From the NCBI RefSeq assembly GCF_000807775.2, contig NZ_CP047385.1:2542001-2606000 (forward strand): a stretch of 64,000 nt of DNA. Reading direction: 5' to 3'. The stretch is from Pandoraea fibrosis. Lineage in GTDB: Bacteria; Pseudomonadota; Gammaproteobacteria; Burkholderiales; Burkholderiaceae. The position numbers and the translations under genes are program-made. The notes under the pieces are model-generated. The model did no database searches and was not told where the DNA came from. It worked only from the letters and a program-made list of their open reading frames with translations. This document shows positions 1 to 9,035 of the stretch, one piece after another; the stretch's first letter is position 1; each line of letters starts with the position of its first letter.

Positions 1-275
1 CGCACGAATACACGCTCTCGAATATTCGCTTTGCGCTGGCCGTCGACCCGGATAACGCGGCCCTCGCGGCGTGGCATCGGGAGGCTACGGCGCTTCGTGC
101 TGCCGGACGCCCGACGTTACCCACCACGCTCGCTCAGGAGCGTTTGACGAACCCTTTCCTGCGCAGCGACGCCCCGGCGGTCGTCGCGGCCGCCGAAGCC
201 CATGCCGGCCGCGCAACGCTCTCCCGCGAGGCGGTATTCGCGACGGTGCGCGGCTGGAAAGATTCCTTCCGCTGA
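1..275 (+). CDS. gloB: Hydroxyacylglutathione hydrolase (glyoxalase II), C-terminal part, 5' end outside window
   Basis: Only the last ~90 codons are present, read from base 3 to a TGA at 273-275. The visible start HEYTLSNIRFA is the characteristic beginning of the glyoxalase II C-terminal substrate-binding domain, and the chain ends in the short basic KDSFR. The enzyme hydrolyses S-D-lactoylglutathione to D-lactate and glutathione in the cytoplasm, the second step of methylglyoxal detoxification. The metallo-beta-lactamase metal site lies upstream of the window and cannot be checked. The next gene is mltD, a gloB-mltD neighbourhood also known from other proteobacteria, which supports the call. 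Confidence 0.85.
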   Translation, partial: HEYTLSNIRFALAVDPDNAALAAWHREATALRAAGRPTLPTTLAQERLTNPFLRSDAPAVVAAAEAHAGRATLSREAVFATVRGWKDSFR

Positions 276-283
276 TCGTGAAT

Positions 284-309
284 GCGTCATGCTGTCAATA
301 GCATGACGC
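284..309 (+). terminator. Stem-loop just after gloB
   Basis: A perfect 10-bp inverted repeat, GCGTCATGCT (284-293) and AGCATGACGC (300-309), with a 6-base loop, starts 8 bp after the gloB stop. No T-run follows, so it is a weak or factor-assisted terminator candidate or an mRNA 3' stabiliser. Confidence 0.45.
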
Positions 310-529
310 GTCATGATCTCTGGCATAAGGCGGACGTTGACAGCTTCATATACGTCTGCTCAGCCTCGCAAAATCACCCCGGATATGAAGTTTCGGTGTC
401 GTCTCGATGGCATCGTATACGCCACTTTCGTGTGTCTCATCGGCCACAAGGGCATCGGCGGAATTTAGGGATAACCCCTATTTTTGGGGCGTTTGGGCGT
501 AAATTTTGCAAAAAAAATAGGCAGAAAGG

Positions 530-558
530 TTGACGCATCTGAAGGGTTTCCTTACCAT
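530..558 (+). promoter_or_regulatory. Candidate sigma70 promoter of mltD
   Basis: TTGACG (530-535) and TACCAT (553-558) are separated by 17 bp, at the 3' end of an AT-rich stretch that begins near 480. It lies 45 bp before the mltD start. The rest of the 276-602 gap holds no convincing gene. Motif match by eye only. Confidence 0.45.
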
Positions 559-602
559 CCTTGCCAATTTCATGAAGATGTCACCCAATTCGAGCCCGAT
601 CA

Positions 603-2309
603 ATGCGACTTATCGTTAGCTTGCTACTGACGCTGCTTCTAGCGGCTTGCGCCAGCACAGCGCCGACCACAGGTGCGTCGAATTCCACCCCCGAAGCGCA
701 GAGCAAGTCGCCTCTCGCGTCGAACGCCAAAGGCAAGCAACGCGTCTCCAGCGATCAGACCATCGATCTGGACAACGACTCGCTGGGCGACTTGGCGTAC
801 GGCAGCGACGACGCCGATCTCTGGTCACGCATTCGTCACGGTTTCGCCATCCCCGATCTGGATACCGACCTCGCACAGGACCGCACGCAGTGGTATGCAC
901 AGCGTCCTGAATACGTCGAGCGCATGATCCAGCGGTCGAACAAGTATCTGTTCCACATCGTTGAAGAACTCGATCGTCGTCATATGCCGACGGAACTGGC
1001 GTTGTTGCCGTTCGTGGAAAGCGCGTACAACCCTCAGGCACTGTCGACGGCCAAGGCCGCCGGTATGTGGCAGTTCATTCCCAGCACGGGCAAGACGTAC
1101 AACCTGAAGCAGAACATGTGGCAGGACGAGCGCCGCGATGTGCTCGCCTCGACGACCGCCGCGCTCGATTACCTCTCGAAGCTTTATGCGATGTTCGGCG
1201 ACTGGCATCTGGCGCTTGCGGCCTATAACTGGGGCGAGGGCAACGTGCAGCGCGCGATCGACCGCAACCAGGCGCAAGGTCTGCCGACCGATTACCTGAG
1301 CCTGCGTATGCCGACCGAGACACGTTATTACGTGCCGAAGCTGCAGGCGATCAAGAACATCATTGCGCATCCCGACCTCTATAGCGTGAAGCTGCCGGAG
1401 ATTCCGAATCACCCGTATTTCGTCAGCGTGACCACCAAGCGCGACATCGACGTGGCCCTGGCGGCGAAGCTGGCCGATTTGCCGCTCGACGAATTCCGCG
1501 CGCTGAACCCGTCGTTCCGCAAGCCGGTGATTCTCGGCGCTGCGCAGCCGCAAATTCTGTTGCCGTTCGACAGCGCGGAGGTGTTCCAGCGTCGTCTGAA
1601 GGGCTACGACAAGCCGCTCTCGAGCTGGACTACGTACACGTCGTCCTCGCGTGAGCGTCCGGAAGATGTGGCGAACAAGCTCGGCGTCGACGCTGCCGTC
1701 ATCCGCTCGGTCAACAACATTGCACCGCGCATGCGTCTGAAGGCAGGCTCGACCCTGCTCGTGCCGCGCTCGGACGACATCGATCAGGACATCAGCGCGT
1801 CGGTGGCCAGCAATGCGGTGCTCGCCCTGGAACCGGATCTTCCCGATACCCGCAAGGTCATGGTGCGTGCGCGCAAGCACGACACGCTCGCGAGCGTGGC
1901 CTCGCGTAGCGGTGTGAGTGTGGCGCAGATCAAGAGCTGGAATCGTCTGCGTCGCGATACGCTCACGTCTGGCCAACTGCTGGTACTGCATGTCCCGGTC
2001 AAGGACGCGTCGCGTGTGATGGCGGCTTCCGCCGCACCGGCGGCCGCGGCTGCCAAGGACGACGACGACGCCCCGCGCACGCGCATGGTGCGTGGAAAGA
2101 ATGGCAAGATGATTCGCGTGGTCGACCGTCGCCCGGCCGCCAGCACCGCCAAAACGGCGGTGGCGAGCAGCAAGACGGCGCCGGCCAAGGTCGCTTCGAA
2201 AGCCCCTGCCAAGGCCGTTGCCAAGGCCCCGGCAAAGGCGGTTGCCAAGACCGCTGCCAAGCCGGCCGCAAAGACCCCAGCGAAGGTCACGAAGACGGCG
2301 CAGCGCTAA
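603..2309 (+). CDS. mltD: Membrane-bound lytic murein transglycosylase D (lipoprotein with LysM domains)
   Basis: 568 residues. The N-terminus has a short hydrophobic stretch and lipobox LAAC, so Cys16 should be lipidated and the enzyme anchored to the outer membrane facing the periplasm. The SLT domain spans about 100-230: catalytic Glu139 in FVESAYNP, GMWQF at 154-158 and AAYNWGEGNV near 206. It cleaves peptidoglycan glycan strands to give 1,6-anhydromuramyl ends. Two LysM-like segments (about 345-395 and 418-465) should bind the wall. The last ~70 residues are a low-complexity Ala/Lys/Pro tail with repeats of the KAPAKAVA type, basic and probably disordered. It appears monocistronic, with a promoter before it and a strong terminator after it. 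Confidence 0.93.
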   Translation: MRLIVSLLLTLLLAACASTAPTTGASNSTPEAQSKSPLASNAKGKQRVSSDQTIDLDNDSLGDLAYGSDDADLWSRIRHGFAIPDLDTDLAQDRTQWYAQRPEYVERMIQRSNKYLFHIVEELDRRHMPTELALLPFVESAYNPQALSTAKAAGMWQFIPSTGKTYNLKQNMWQDERRDVLASTTAALDYLSKLYAMFGDWHLALAAYNWGEGNVQRAIDRNQAQGLPTDYLSLRMPTETRYYVPKLQAIKNIIAHPDLYSVKLPEIPNHPYFVSVTTKRDIDVALAAKLADLPLDEFRALNPSFRKPVILGAAQPQILLPFDSAEVFQRRLKGYDKPLSSWTTYTSSSRERPEDVANKLGVDAAVIRSVNNIAPRMRLKAGSTLLVPRSDDIDQDISASVASNAVLALEPDLPDTRKVMVRARKHDTLASVASRSGVSVAQIKSWNRLRRDTLTSGQLLVLHVPVKDASRVMAASAAPAAAAAKDDDDAPRTRMVRGKNGKMIRVVDRRPAASTAKTAVASSKTAPAKVASKAPAKAVAKAPAKAVAKTAAKPAAKTPAKVTKTAQR

Positions 2310-2363
2310 GCGGCCGGCCTTCCATTTTCGCTGGGCCGGCAATCGCCGCATCGCCAGCATCGA

Positions 2364-2402
2364 ACAAAACGCCCGTGAGGATTGCCCTCACGGGCGTTTT
2401 GT
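2364..2402 (+). terminator. Rho-independent terminator after mltD
   Basis: A 17-bp perfect stem, ACAAAACGCCCGTGAGG (2364-2380) with its complement at 2386-2402, encloses a short loop. The right arm ends in GTTTTGT followed by more T. The A-rich left arm makes it potentially bidirectional. Confidence 0.85.
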
Positions 2403-2740
2403 TTTACAGGGCGCGAATGTTTCCCGCATCGCTCGACGGGCTCTACATCGGCTTCGGACACGCCGCTCTTGCGTCATCTGACTCGGCGTAATCCCCTAGC
2501 GTTTCGCGCACCGTTGGGTGCTGCCCGGTAAGCCTTCCGTAAGCGTCAACGCGCACACTGAACGCGAGGCACGCCACGCGTGTCCGACGATTTCATTGCA
2601 CCGTAATGCATTGCCGGTCGATGGCGACACGCCACCGGCCCTGCCGGCCCGATCCGGCGCCGCGCCAACTCCGTTCCCTCCGGCACCGTCGGAGCGGCAT
2701 GACGAGCGCGCGAGCCCATTCCTATAGGCAAGGAGACACC
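2403..2740. other. Gene-free stretch upstream of prpE
   Basis: No reading frame with plausible codon use or family resemblance is visible in these 338 bases. The prpE frame extends back to 2606, but that extension is low quality and lacks a ribosome binding site. The stretch probably holds the prpE promoter and leader; I could not single out a convincing promoter. Confidence 0.5.
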
Positions 2741-4642
2741 ATGACTTCGTATGCGTCGTTTCACACCCGCTCGATCACTCCCGATTCGCGTGCGGCTTTC
2801 TGGGAGGAGCAGGCCCGGCTGATCGACTGGGAGACGCCCTTCACGCAGGTCCTCGACTACGACAAGCCGCCGTTTGCCCGCTGGTTCGTCGGTGGCAGAA
2901 CAAATCTGTGTCACAACGCCGTGGATCGTCACCTGCCGTCGCGTGGCACGCAAAACGCGCTGATCTGGGTCTCGACGGAGACCGAGCAGGAGCGCGTCTA
3001 TACATATGACGAGCTGGCCGCGGAAGTCAATCGCATGGCGGCGTCGCTGCAATCGCTCGGTGTGACGCGCGGCGAGCGCGTATTGATCTACATGCCGATG
3101 GTGCCCGAGGCGTTGTTTGCCATGCTCGCATGCACGCGACTCGGCGCGATCCATTCGGTCGTGTTCGGCGGGTTCGCTTCGGTCAATCTGGCCGCGCGCA
3201 TCGACGACGCGCAACCGAAAGTCATCGTTTCGGCCGACGCCGGATCGCGTAACGGCAAGGTTGTCCCCTATAAACCGTTGCTCGACGAGGGCATCGCACT
3301 GGCACAGCACAAGCCGCCGAGCGTATTGCTGATTGACCGGGGGCTGGCGCCGATGACGCGTGTAGCGGGGCGCGACGTCGACTACGCGCCATTGCGTGAG
3401 CAACATCTCGACGCGTTGATTCCGTGCGAATGGCTCGAGTCGAGCGAACCGTCTTACGTCCTTTATACGTCGGGCACGACGGGCAAGCCGAAAGGCGTAC
3501 AACGCGACACCGGCGGGTATGCCGTCGCGTTGGCGTCGTCGATGCAGCACATATTCTGCGCGAAGCCCGGCGACACGATGTTCTGCGCGTCCGACATCGG
3601 CTGGGTGGTCGGGCACAGCTATATCGTGTATGCGCCGCTGCTCGCGGGCATTGCGACGGTGATGTACGAAGGCACGCCGATTCGCCCTGATGGCGGGATC
3701 TGGTGGCGCATCGTCGAGAAGTACAAGGTGACGCAACTCTTCACCGCGCCGACGGCGATCCGTGTGCTCAAGAAACAGGACCCGGCGTATCTGACACAGT
3801 ACGACCTGTCGTCGCTGCGACTGATCTTCCTCGCGGGCGAACCGCTCGACGAGCCGACGGCACGCTGGCTCACGGACGGCGTCGGCAAGCCGGTCGTCGA
3901 CAACTACTGGCAGACAGAGACCGGCTGGCCGATTCTCGGCATGGCGCGTGGCGTCGAGGTCTTGCCGGGCAAGCTCGGATCACCGGGCAAGCCGGTGTAC
4001 GGCTACGACGTGAAGCTCGTGGATGAGGCGACGGGCGAGGACTGCGGCCCGAATCAGAAGGGTGTGCTGGCCATCGAAGGGCCGCTGCCGCCCGGGTGCA
4101 TGAGCACCGTGTGGGGCGACGACGCGCGTTTCGTCAACACCTATTGGCAGACGGTGCCGGGCCGCATGCTGTACTCGAGTTTCGATTGGGGCGTGCGCGA
4201 CGAGGACGGCTATTACTTCATTCTTGGCCGCACCGACGATGTCATCAACGTTGCGGGTCACCGACTTGGCTCGCGCGAGATCGAGGAGAGCATTGCCAGT
4301 CACCCCGCGGTCGCGGAAGTGGCCGTCATCGGCGCGCAGGATGCGCTCAAGGGGCAAGTGGCGATGGCGTTCGCGGTGCTGCGTCAACCGGAGTTGGTGG
4401 CAACGCCAGAGGCGCGTCTGGCGCTGGAGGGCGATGTCATGAAGACGGTGGATAAGCAGTTGGGGGCGGTGGCGCGCCCGGCGCGGGTGTTCTTCGTCGC
4501 CATGCTGCCCAAGACGCGCTCCGGCAAGCTGCTGCGGCGTGCGATTCAGGCGATCTGCGAAGGCCGGGAGACGGGCGATCTGATAACGCTCGAGGACCCG
4601 GCGGCGCTCGAACAGGTGCGCGATGCGGTGAAGGGCGTGTAG
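2741..4642 (+). CDS. prpE: Propionyl-CoA synthetase (propionate-CoA ligase)
   Basis: 633 residues from the ATG at 2741, which is preceded by AGGAGA at 7-bp spacing; the frame is open further upstream, but the extension has no family resemblance. It is an acyl-adenylate-forming enzyme that activates propionate to propionyl-CoA with ATP and CoA, feeding the 2-methylcitrate cycle. Visible motifs are the N-terminal acetyl/propionyl-CoA synthetase segment, the P-loop YTSGTTGKPKG near 241, YWQTETGW near 390 and the C-terminal PKTRSGK with the catalytic, acetylation-prone Lys near 596. Length matches PrpE (about 630), and the sequence is PrpE-like rather than Acs-like. No other prp gene is adjacent. 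A short-chain acyl-CoA synthetase of slightly different specificity is possible. Confidence 0.88.
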   Translation: MTSYASFHTRSITPDSRAAFWEEQARLIDWETPFTQVLDYDKPPFARWFVGGRTNLCHNAVDRHLPSRGTQNALIWVSTETEQERVYTYDELAAEVNRMAASLQSLGVTRGERVLIYMPMVPEALFAMLACTRLGAIHSVVFGGFASVNLAARIDDAQPKVIVSADAGSRNGKVVPYKPLLDEGIALAQHKPPSVLLIDRGLAPMTRVAGRDVDYAPLREQHLDALIPCEWLESSEPSYVLYTSGTTGKPKGVQRDTGGYAVALASSMQHIFCAKPGDTMFCASDIGWVVGHSYIVYAPLLAGIATVMYEGTPIRPDGGIWWRIVEKYKVTQLFTAPTAIRVLKKQDPAYLTQYDLSSLRLIFLAGEPLDEPTARWLTDGVGKPVVDNYWQTETGWPILGMARGVEVLPGKLGSPGKPVYGYDVKLVDEATGEDCGPNQKGVLAIEGPLPPGCMSTVWGDDARFVNTYWQTVPGRMLYSSFDWGVRDEDGYYFILGRTDDVINVAGHRLGSREIEESIASHPAVAEVAVIGAQDALKGQVAMAFAVLRQPELVATPEARLALEGDVMKTVDKQLGAVARPARVFFVAMLPKTRSGKLLRRAIQAICEGRETGDLITLEDPAALEQVRDAVKGV

Positions 4643-4772
4643 TTGGCCGGGAGGCTCAGAGCGAGGGGACTCCCGCAATGAAGGTCAGAGCCAAGCGGGC
4701 GGCGCATCCGATTTTTCGGACTGCGCCGCAGTGCATTTTGGCGGGCACTAGGGTTAGATATCGGTAATCGAC

Positions 4773-4785
4773 GTCGCATTGCGAC
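4773..4785. promoter_or_regulatory. Short palindrome before the DHA2 transporter gene
   Basis: GTCGCA-T-TGCGAC is a perfect 6-bp inverted repeat around one base, about 105 bp before the chosen transporter start. It could be an operator, but nothing else supports this. Confidence 0.2.
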
Positions 4786-4891
4786 ATGGCGTCTGCCATC
4801 GCCGGTATGATTTCGCGAGTTGTCTGCCGGATTGACGGCTGCCTCATCCATGGCAGACGCTTGCGCCCATGACCGTTCATTGCTCATCGAC

Positions 4892-6346
4892 ATGACTTCA
4901 CCCAATCCGGCCGCCTGGCGGCAGAAAGCGATGCTCTTTGTGGTGTCCGTCGGCTTCTTCATGCAGACGCTGGACTCCACGATCGTCAATACGGCGCTGC
5001 CGGCGATGGCGCGCGATCTCGGACAATCGCCATTGCACATGCAGGCGGTGGTCATTGCCTATGCGCTGACCATGGCCGTCACGATTCCGTTGTCGGGATG
5101 GCTGGCGGACCGGTTGGGCACGCGCGTGGTGTTTTCCAGCGCGTTGACGATCTTCTCCATCGGCTCTGCGATGTGCGCCTATTCCAGCACGCTGGATGCG
5201 CTCGTCTGGTGGCGCGTGGTGCAAGGCTTTGGCGGCGCGATGCTGCTGCCGGTCGGGCGGTTGGCGGTGCTGCGTACCTTCCCGCGTGAGCAGTACTTGC
5301 AGGCGCTCGCGTTTGTTGCGGTGCCGGGCATGATCGGTCCTCTGATCGGCCCGACACTGGGCGGATGGCTGGTCAAGGTGGCGTCATGGCATTGGGTGTT
5401 CCTGATCAACGTGCCGGTCGGCGTGGCGGGTTGTGTGGCGGCACACTTCTTCCTGATCAATGCGCGCGCGCCGCATCAGACGTCGTTTGATATCAAGGGA
5501 TACCTGCTGCTCTCTGTCGGCATGGTGGCAACGTCGCTGGCACTCGACCGGCACGCCGATATGGCGGGCGCGCATGCCCTCATGCTGGTATTGCTGGTGG
5601 TGGGATTCGCCGGCTTCGTGGCCTATGGGTTGTATGCGAATCGAACGCCGCAGCCGCTGTTCTCGCTCGCGATGTTCCGGGTGCATACGTTCAGTGTCGG
5701 GTTGCTTGGCAACCTCTTTGCGCGCATCGGCATCGCGGCGGTGCCTTATCTCGTGCCGCTGCTGCTGCAAGTGAGTCTCGGTTATACGGCGTTCGAAGCG
5801 GGGTTGCTGATGCTGCCGATCACCATTACCGGGATTTTTGCCAAGAGCCTCGCGACCCATTTGGTCATGCGTTACGGCTATCGGCCTGTGCTGGTATGGA
5901 ACACGATTCTGGCCGGAGGGGTGATGGCGAGTTTCGCGGTGGTGACTCCTCACTATCCCGTGCCGTTGCTCATCATCCAGTTGGGCATACTCGGCGGTAT
6001 CAATTCGATTCAGTTCACGGCCATGAACACGCTGACGCTGAAGGACCTGAATCCGGATGACGCGAGCGGTGGAAACAGTCTTTTCTCACTGGTGCAAATG
6101 CTGGCGATGAGCTTTGGTCTGACGGTGGGCGGGGCGTTGCTGGTGACGTTTACCGGTGCGTTTGGGGAGAGTGCGGGCGTTGGGGCGCTGCCTGCGTTCC
6201 GTGCGACGTTCGCGTGCGTCGGCTTGATCACTTGTTGTTCGGCTTGGATTTTTGCGCAGCTGACCGACCGTGAGCAAATGGCCACCGACGACGGCGATGC
6301 GCAGGCACAGGCCGTGGCAGCGACGCCGCCGCCTCCGGCGAATTAG
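4892..6346 (+). CDS. DHA2-family MFS multidrug efflux transporter (EmrB/MdtD-like)
   Basis: 484 residues from the ATG at 4892; alternative in-frame starts are ATG 4850 and TTG 4820, none with a clear ribosome binding site. The opening TM segment carries the DHA2 signature LDSTIVNTALPAMA, followed by the loop GWLADRLGTR (MFS motif A) and PVGRLAVLRTFPREQ. The hydrophobic profile fits about 14 TM helices. It should be an inner-membrane proton antiporter exporting drugs or other small compounds; substrate is unknown. The closest recognised type is MdtD. It stands alone without an adjacent membrane-fusion protein, so it probably works as a single component. The C-terminus is a short Ala/Pro-rich tail. 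Confidence 0.85.
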   Translation: MTSPNPAAWRQKAMLFVVSVGFFMQTLDSTIVNTALPAMARDLGQSPLHMQAVVIAYALTMAVTIPLSGWLADRLGTRVVFSSALTIFSIGSAMCAYSSTLDALVWWRVVQGFGGAMLLPVGRLAVLRTFPREQYLQALAFVAVPGMIGPLIGPTLGGWLVKVASWHWVFLINVPVGVAGCVAAHFFLINARAPHQTSFDIKGYLLLSVGMVATSLALDRHADMAGAHALMLVLLVVGFAGFVAYGLYANRTPQPLFSLAMFRVHTFSVGLLGNLFARIGIAAVPYLVPLLLQVSLGYTAFEAGLLMLPITITGIFAKSLATHLVMRYGYRPVLVWNTILAGGVMASFAVVTPHYPVPLLIIQLGILGGINSIQFTAMNTLTLKDLNPDDASGGNSLFSLVQMLAMSFGLTVGGALLVTFTGAFGESAGVGALPAFRATFACVGLITCCSAWIFAQLTDREQMATDDGDAQAQAVAATPPPPAN

Positions 6347-6400
6347 GGGATGGGACGGAGATGATTTGAGGTGGCACGCCGCACCTCGCTGCCTATTGCC

Positions 6401-6427
6401 GCGATGGGCGCGATGGGTGCGATGGGC
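6401..6427. repeat. Three tandem 9-bp units
   Basis: GCGATGGGY occurs three times in a row (6401-6409, 6410-6418, 6419-6427), followed by a partial fourth copy. It lies in the 135-bp convergent gap between the transporter and LysR genes. A small microsatellite-like repeat with no obvious function. Confidence 0.6.
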
Positions 6428-6481
6428 GATAGATTCACGGATGACAAAAGCGGGCGGCGGCTCGGAAGCCCCGCATCCGCC

Positions 6482-7408
6482 TCAGGCACGTGAGGTCAAC
6501 GGTGTATCGAGAATTTCCGGCGCGCGAATGGCATCGATCAACAGGCCGAGAAAGGCTTCGACGGGGGCGGGCAGGGTGCGTCCGGCCATCGTCTGCACTT
6601 GCAGTGAGCGCTGATGCAGCGCGGGGTTCCGGATCGGAATGGCGACGAGTCCCTCGGGCGTCAGGCGGCTGCGCACTGTGAGCAGGCCTGTGAGCGTGAC
6701 CGCATTTCCCGAGCGCACGAAGCTGTGCAAGGCGGCGTGATAGTTGCTGACGAACACGGGCTCGAACAGCAGGCCTTCGAGTGTGCAGCACAGGTCGAAC
6801 ATCTGCCGGATGGTCACGCCGGCGTTCGATAGCGCCAGCGGGTAGGGCAGCAGATCGGCTAACGCGACGTCGCGTCGTTTGGAGAGCGGGTGCCGCTTGG
6901 CCATCAGGGCATAGATCGGCGCCGGCTGTGTGTGAACGACCTGCACTCCTTTCTCCGGCGCGACGCTGAAACACACGGCGATATCGGCCTCGCCGTCGCG
7001 CACGCGCACGGTGGCGTCGAACGGCGAGACAACGTCGAGCAGGAAGTGCGCGCCTGGGTACGCCTCTCGAAAGCGTGCAAAGACCTGCGGCAGGAAGTCT
7101 CGCGCGACCCCTTCGGCACTGGCGACGCGAATCGTCGCGCGCCCCACCTCTGCGAGTCCCCGGATTTCCGATGTCACGCGCTCGGCGTCGAGCAGTACCC
7201 GACGCGCGTGATCGGCGAGCAACTCACCGGCTTCGCTTAACACCATGCCACGCGGCCTGCGCTCGAATAGCGGTGTGCCCAGGTCTTCTTCGAGCTTTGC
7301 GATCTGGCGGCTCAGGGCGGAGACGGCCACATGCAGGCGTTCCGAGGCACGACTCAGTGAGCCTGTGCGGGCGACTTCGAGAAAGTAACGCAGCGCGTGA
7401 GTTTGCAT
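6482..7408 (-). CDS. LysR-family transcriptional regulator
   Basis: 308 residues from the ATG at 7408 (MQTHALRYFLEVARTGSLSR); the frame is open to 7708, but that extension overlaps the divergent gene and has no family resemblance. Residues 1-60 form the winged helix-turn-helix (ASERLHVAVSALSRQIAKLE), followed by the LysR linker helix and a substrate-binding-like effector domain (about 90-295). It is transcribed away from the M20 hydrolase/symporter pair, the usual arrangement in which a LysR protein controls its divergent neighbours. The palindrome at 7473-7491 in the shared gap is the best operator candidate. The inducer is unknown and may be the substrate or product of the adjacent hydrolase. 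Confidence 0.9.
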   Translation of the reverse strand: MQTHALRYFLEVARTGSLSRASERLHVAVSALSRQIAKLEEDLGTPLFERRPRGMVLSEAGELLADHARRVLLDAERVTSEIRGLAEVGRATIRVASAEGVARDFLPQVFARFREAYPGAHFLLDVVSPFDATVRVRDGEADIAVCFSVAPEKGVQVVHTQPAPIYALMAKRHPLSKRRDVALADLLPYPLALSNAGVTIRQMFDLCCTLEGLLFEPVFVSNYHAALHSFVRSGNAVTLTGLLTVRSRLTPEGLVAIPIRNPALHQRSLQVQTMAGRTLPAPVEAFLGLLIDAIRAPEILDTPLTSRA

Positions 7409-7472
7409 GGGTAAGCGCTCGGATGACGAAAGGGGAAGGGGGCGGCCGAGTCCGTGTTCGGCCGGGATTTTG

Positions 7473-7491
7473 CTTTGCCGAAACGGCAAAG
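7473..7491. promoter_or_regulatory. Candidate LysR operator palindrome
   Basis: CTTTGCCG-AAA-CGGCAAAG is a perfect 8-bp inverted repeat with a 3-bp centre and contains T-N11-A geometry. It sits midway in the divergent LysR/M20 gap and about 20 bp upstream of a candidate -35 element. The palindrome is directly visible; the regulator assignment is inferred from position. Confidence 0.5.
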
Positions 7492-7511
7492 AAACCTTCG
7501 AAATATTATCA

Positions 7512-7540
7512 TTGTTGTCAAAAATACCCGCTCCTAGAAT
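7512..7540 (+). promoter_or_regulatory. Candidate promoter of the M20 hydrolase-symporter pair
   Basis: TTGTTG (7512-7517) and TAGAAT (7535-7540) with a 17-bp spacer lie in an AT-rich stretch about 100 bp before the chosen GTG start and just downstream of the palindrome at 7473-7491. Assigned by eye. Confidence 0.45.
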
Positions 7541-7637
7541 GGCCTGAACGGTTGTGCCGCAGCGTGCTACCGACACGCGTCGCAGTGATGTGCGAGACAA
7601 GGCCGCCGTGCCCTCATCAGCCATCTGGAGACAAGCA

Positions 7638-9035
7638 GTGACACGTAGCGCAGCGATTTCCCAAGCCACCGCCCAATACGATTCGGGCGCGTTCCTCGAT
7701 ACCCTCAACCGTCGCGTTGCCTACAAGACCGAGAGTCAGGAGGCGGACAGCGGCGATGTGCTGCACGCCTATCTCTCGGAGGAAATGACACCTGCGCTCG
7801 CGGCGCTGGGCTTTACGTCGCGCATCGTGCCCAATCCGGTGCCGGGCGGCGGGCCGTTCCTGATCGCGCAACGCCATGAGAGCGACAACGTGCCGACGGT
7901 GCTTACCTATGGGCATGGCGACGTGGTGCGGGGCTACGACGCGCAATGGCGCGACGGGCTCAAGCCATGGGAGATCGTGGTGGAGGGCGACCGCTGGTAC
8001 GGACGCGGCACCGCCGACAACAAGGGCCAGCACACGATCAATCTGGCGGCGCTGTCGGAGGTATTGGCGTTGCGTGGCGGCAAGCTTGGCTACAACGTGA
8101 AGATGATTGTGGAGATGGGCGAGGAGATGGGCTCGCCGGGATTGCACGCGATTTGCGAGCAATTGCGCGACGAGTTGCGTGCCGATGTGCTGATCGCTTC
8201 CGACGGGCCGCGATTGGCGGCGGAGCGTCCCACGGTGTTCCTGGGCTCGCGCGGTCTGGTCAATTTCAAGCTCAGCCTGAATTTGCGCGAAGGAGGTCAC
8301 CATTCGGGCAACTGGGGCGGGCTGTTGCGCAATCCGGGGGTCGTGCTGGCGAACGCGATTGCGTCGATTGTCGATGGGAACGGAAAGATCCTTGTGGAAG
8401 GGCTTCGTCCGCCCGAGATGCCCGCGTCGGTGCGGCGCGCGCTCGCCGGGCTGGAGGTTGGCGGTGGGCCGAACGATCCCGAAGTCGACGTGGACTACGG
8501 CGAGCCGGGCCTGACACCGACCGAGCGCGTGATCGGCTGGAACAACATCGAGGTGTTGGCGTTCAAGACGGGCAACCCCGAGAAGCCCGTCAATGCCATT
8601 CCGTCTTACGCCTATGCGCATATGCAGATCCGTTTCGTTGTCGGCACCGATTGGGAGCGGCTCGGCGAGATCATGCGTGCGCATCTGGACGCCCATGGCT
8701 TCCCGATGGTCGAGGTCGAAGTCGAGCGTGGTGTGATGGCGACGCGCCTTGACCCGGAAGACCCATGGGTACAGTGGGCACTCGCGTCGATGCGAGAGAC
8801 GACCGGCAAGCCGCCGGTACTGCTGCCGAATCTCGGCGGCACACTGCCGAACGACGTGTTCGCGGATGTGCTCGGCCTGCCCACGCTGTGGGTGCCGCAC
8901 TCGTACCCGGCATGCTCGCAGCACGCGCCGGACGAGCATTTGCTCGGATCGGTCGCGCGTGAGGCGTTGCAGATCATGGCGGGGCTGTTCTGGGATCTGG
9001 GGGATGTGGACCTCAAAGAGGGGAAGCCGCGATGA
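7638..9035 (+). CDS. M20-family metallohydrolase (peptidase/amidohydrolase), substrate unknown
   Basis: 465 residues from GTG 7638, chosen because GGAG lies 7 bp before it; the frame is open back to 7554. The di-metal site of M20 enzymes is visible: His93 in YGHGDVV, Asp127 in RGTADNKGQ, the catalytic Glu162-Glu163 pair in EMGEEMGSPG, and a late His in PHSYPACSQHAP. The dimerisation (lid) domain is about 220-345 and includes GGHHSGNWGG. Such cytoplasmic enzymes hydrolyse dipeptides, N-acyl amino acids or related amides. The stop overlaps the start of an MHS symporter gene by 4 bp, so the pair probably imports and then cleaves one organic-acid or amide compound under control of the divergent LysR protein. 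The substrate cannot be told from sequence. Confidence 0.85.
   Translation: MTRSAAISQATAQYDSGAFLDTLNRRVAYKTESQEADSGDVLHAYLSEEMTPALAALGFTSRIVPNPVPGGGPFLIAQRHESDNVPTVLTYGHGDVVRGYDAQWRDGLKPWEIVVEGDRWYGRGTADNKGQHTINLAALSEVLALRGGKLGYNVKMIVEMGEEMGSPGLHAICEQLRDELRADVLIASDGPRLAAERPTVFLGSRGLVNFKLSLNLREGGHHSGNWGGLLRNPGVVLANAIASIVDGNGKILVEGLRPPEMPASVRRALAGLEVGGGPNDPEVDVDYGEPGLTPTERVIGWNNIEVLAFKTGNPEKPVNAIPSYAYAHMQIRFVVGTDWERLGEIMRAHLDAHGFPMVEVEVERGVMATRLDPEDPWVQWALASMRETTGKPPVLLPNLGGTLPNDVFADVLGLPTLWVPHSYPACSQHAPDEHLLGSVAREALQIMAGLFWDLGDVDLKEGKPR

Noticed and set aside
4643..4891. Possible small minus-strand gene between prpE and the DHA2 transporter
   Set aside because: The 74-codon frame at 4656-4880 has no ribosome binding site or recognisable sequence.
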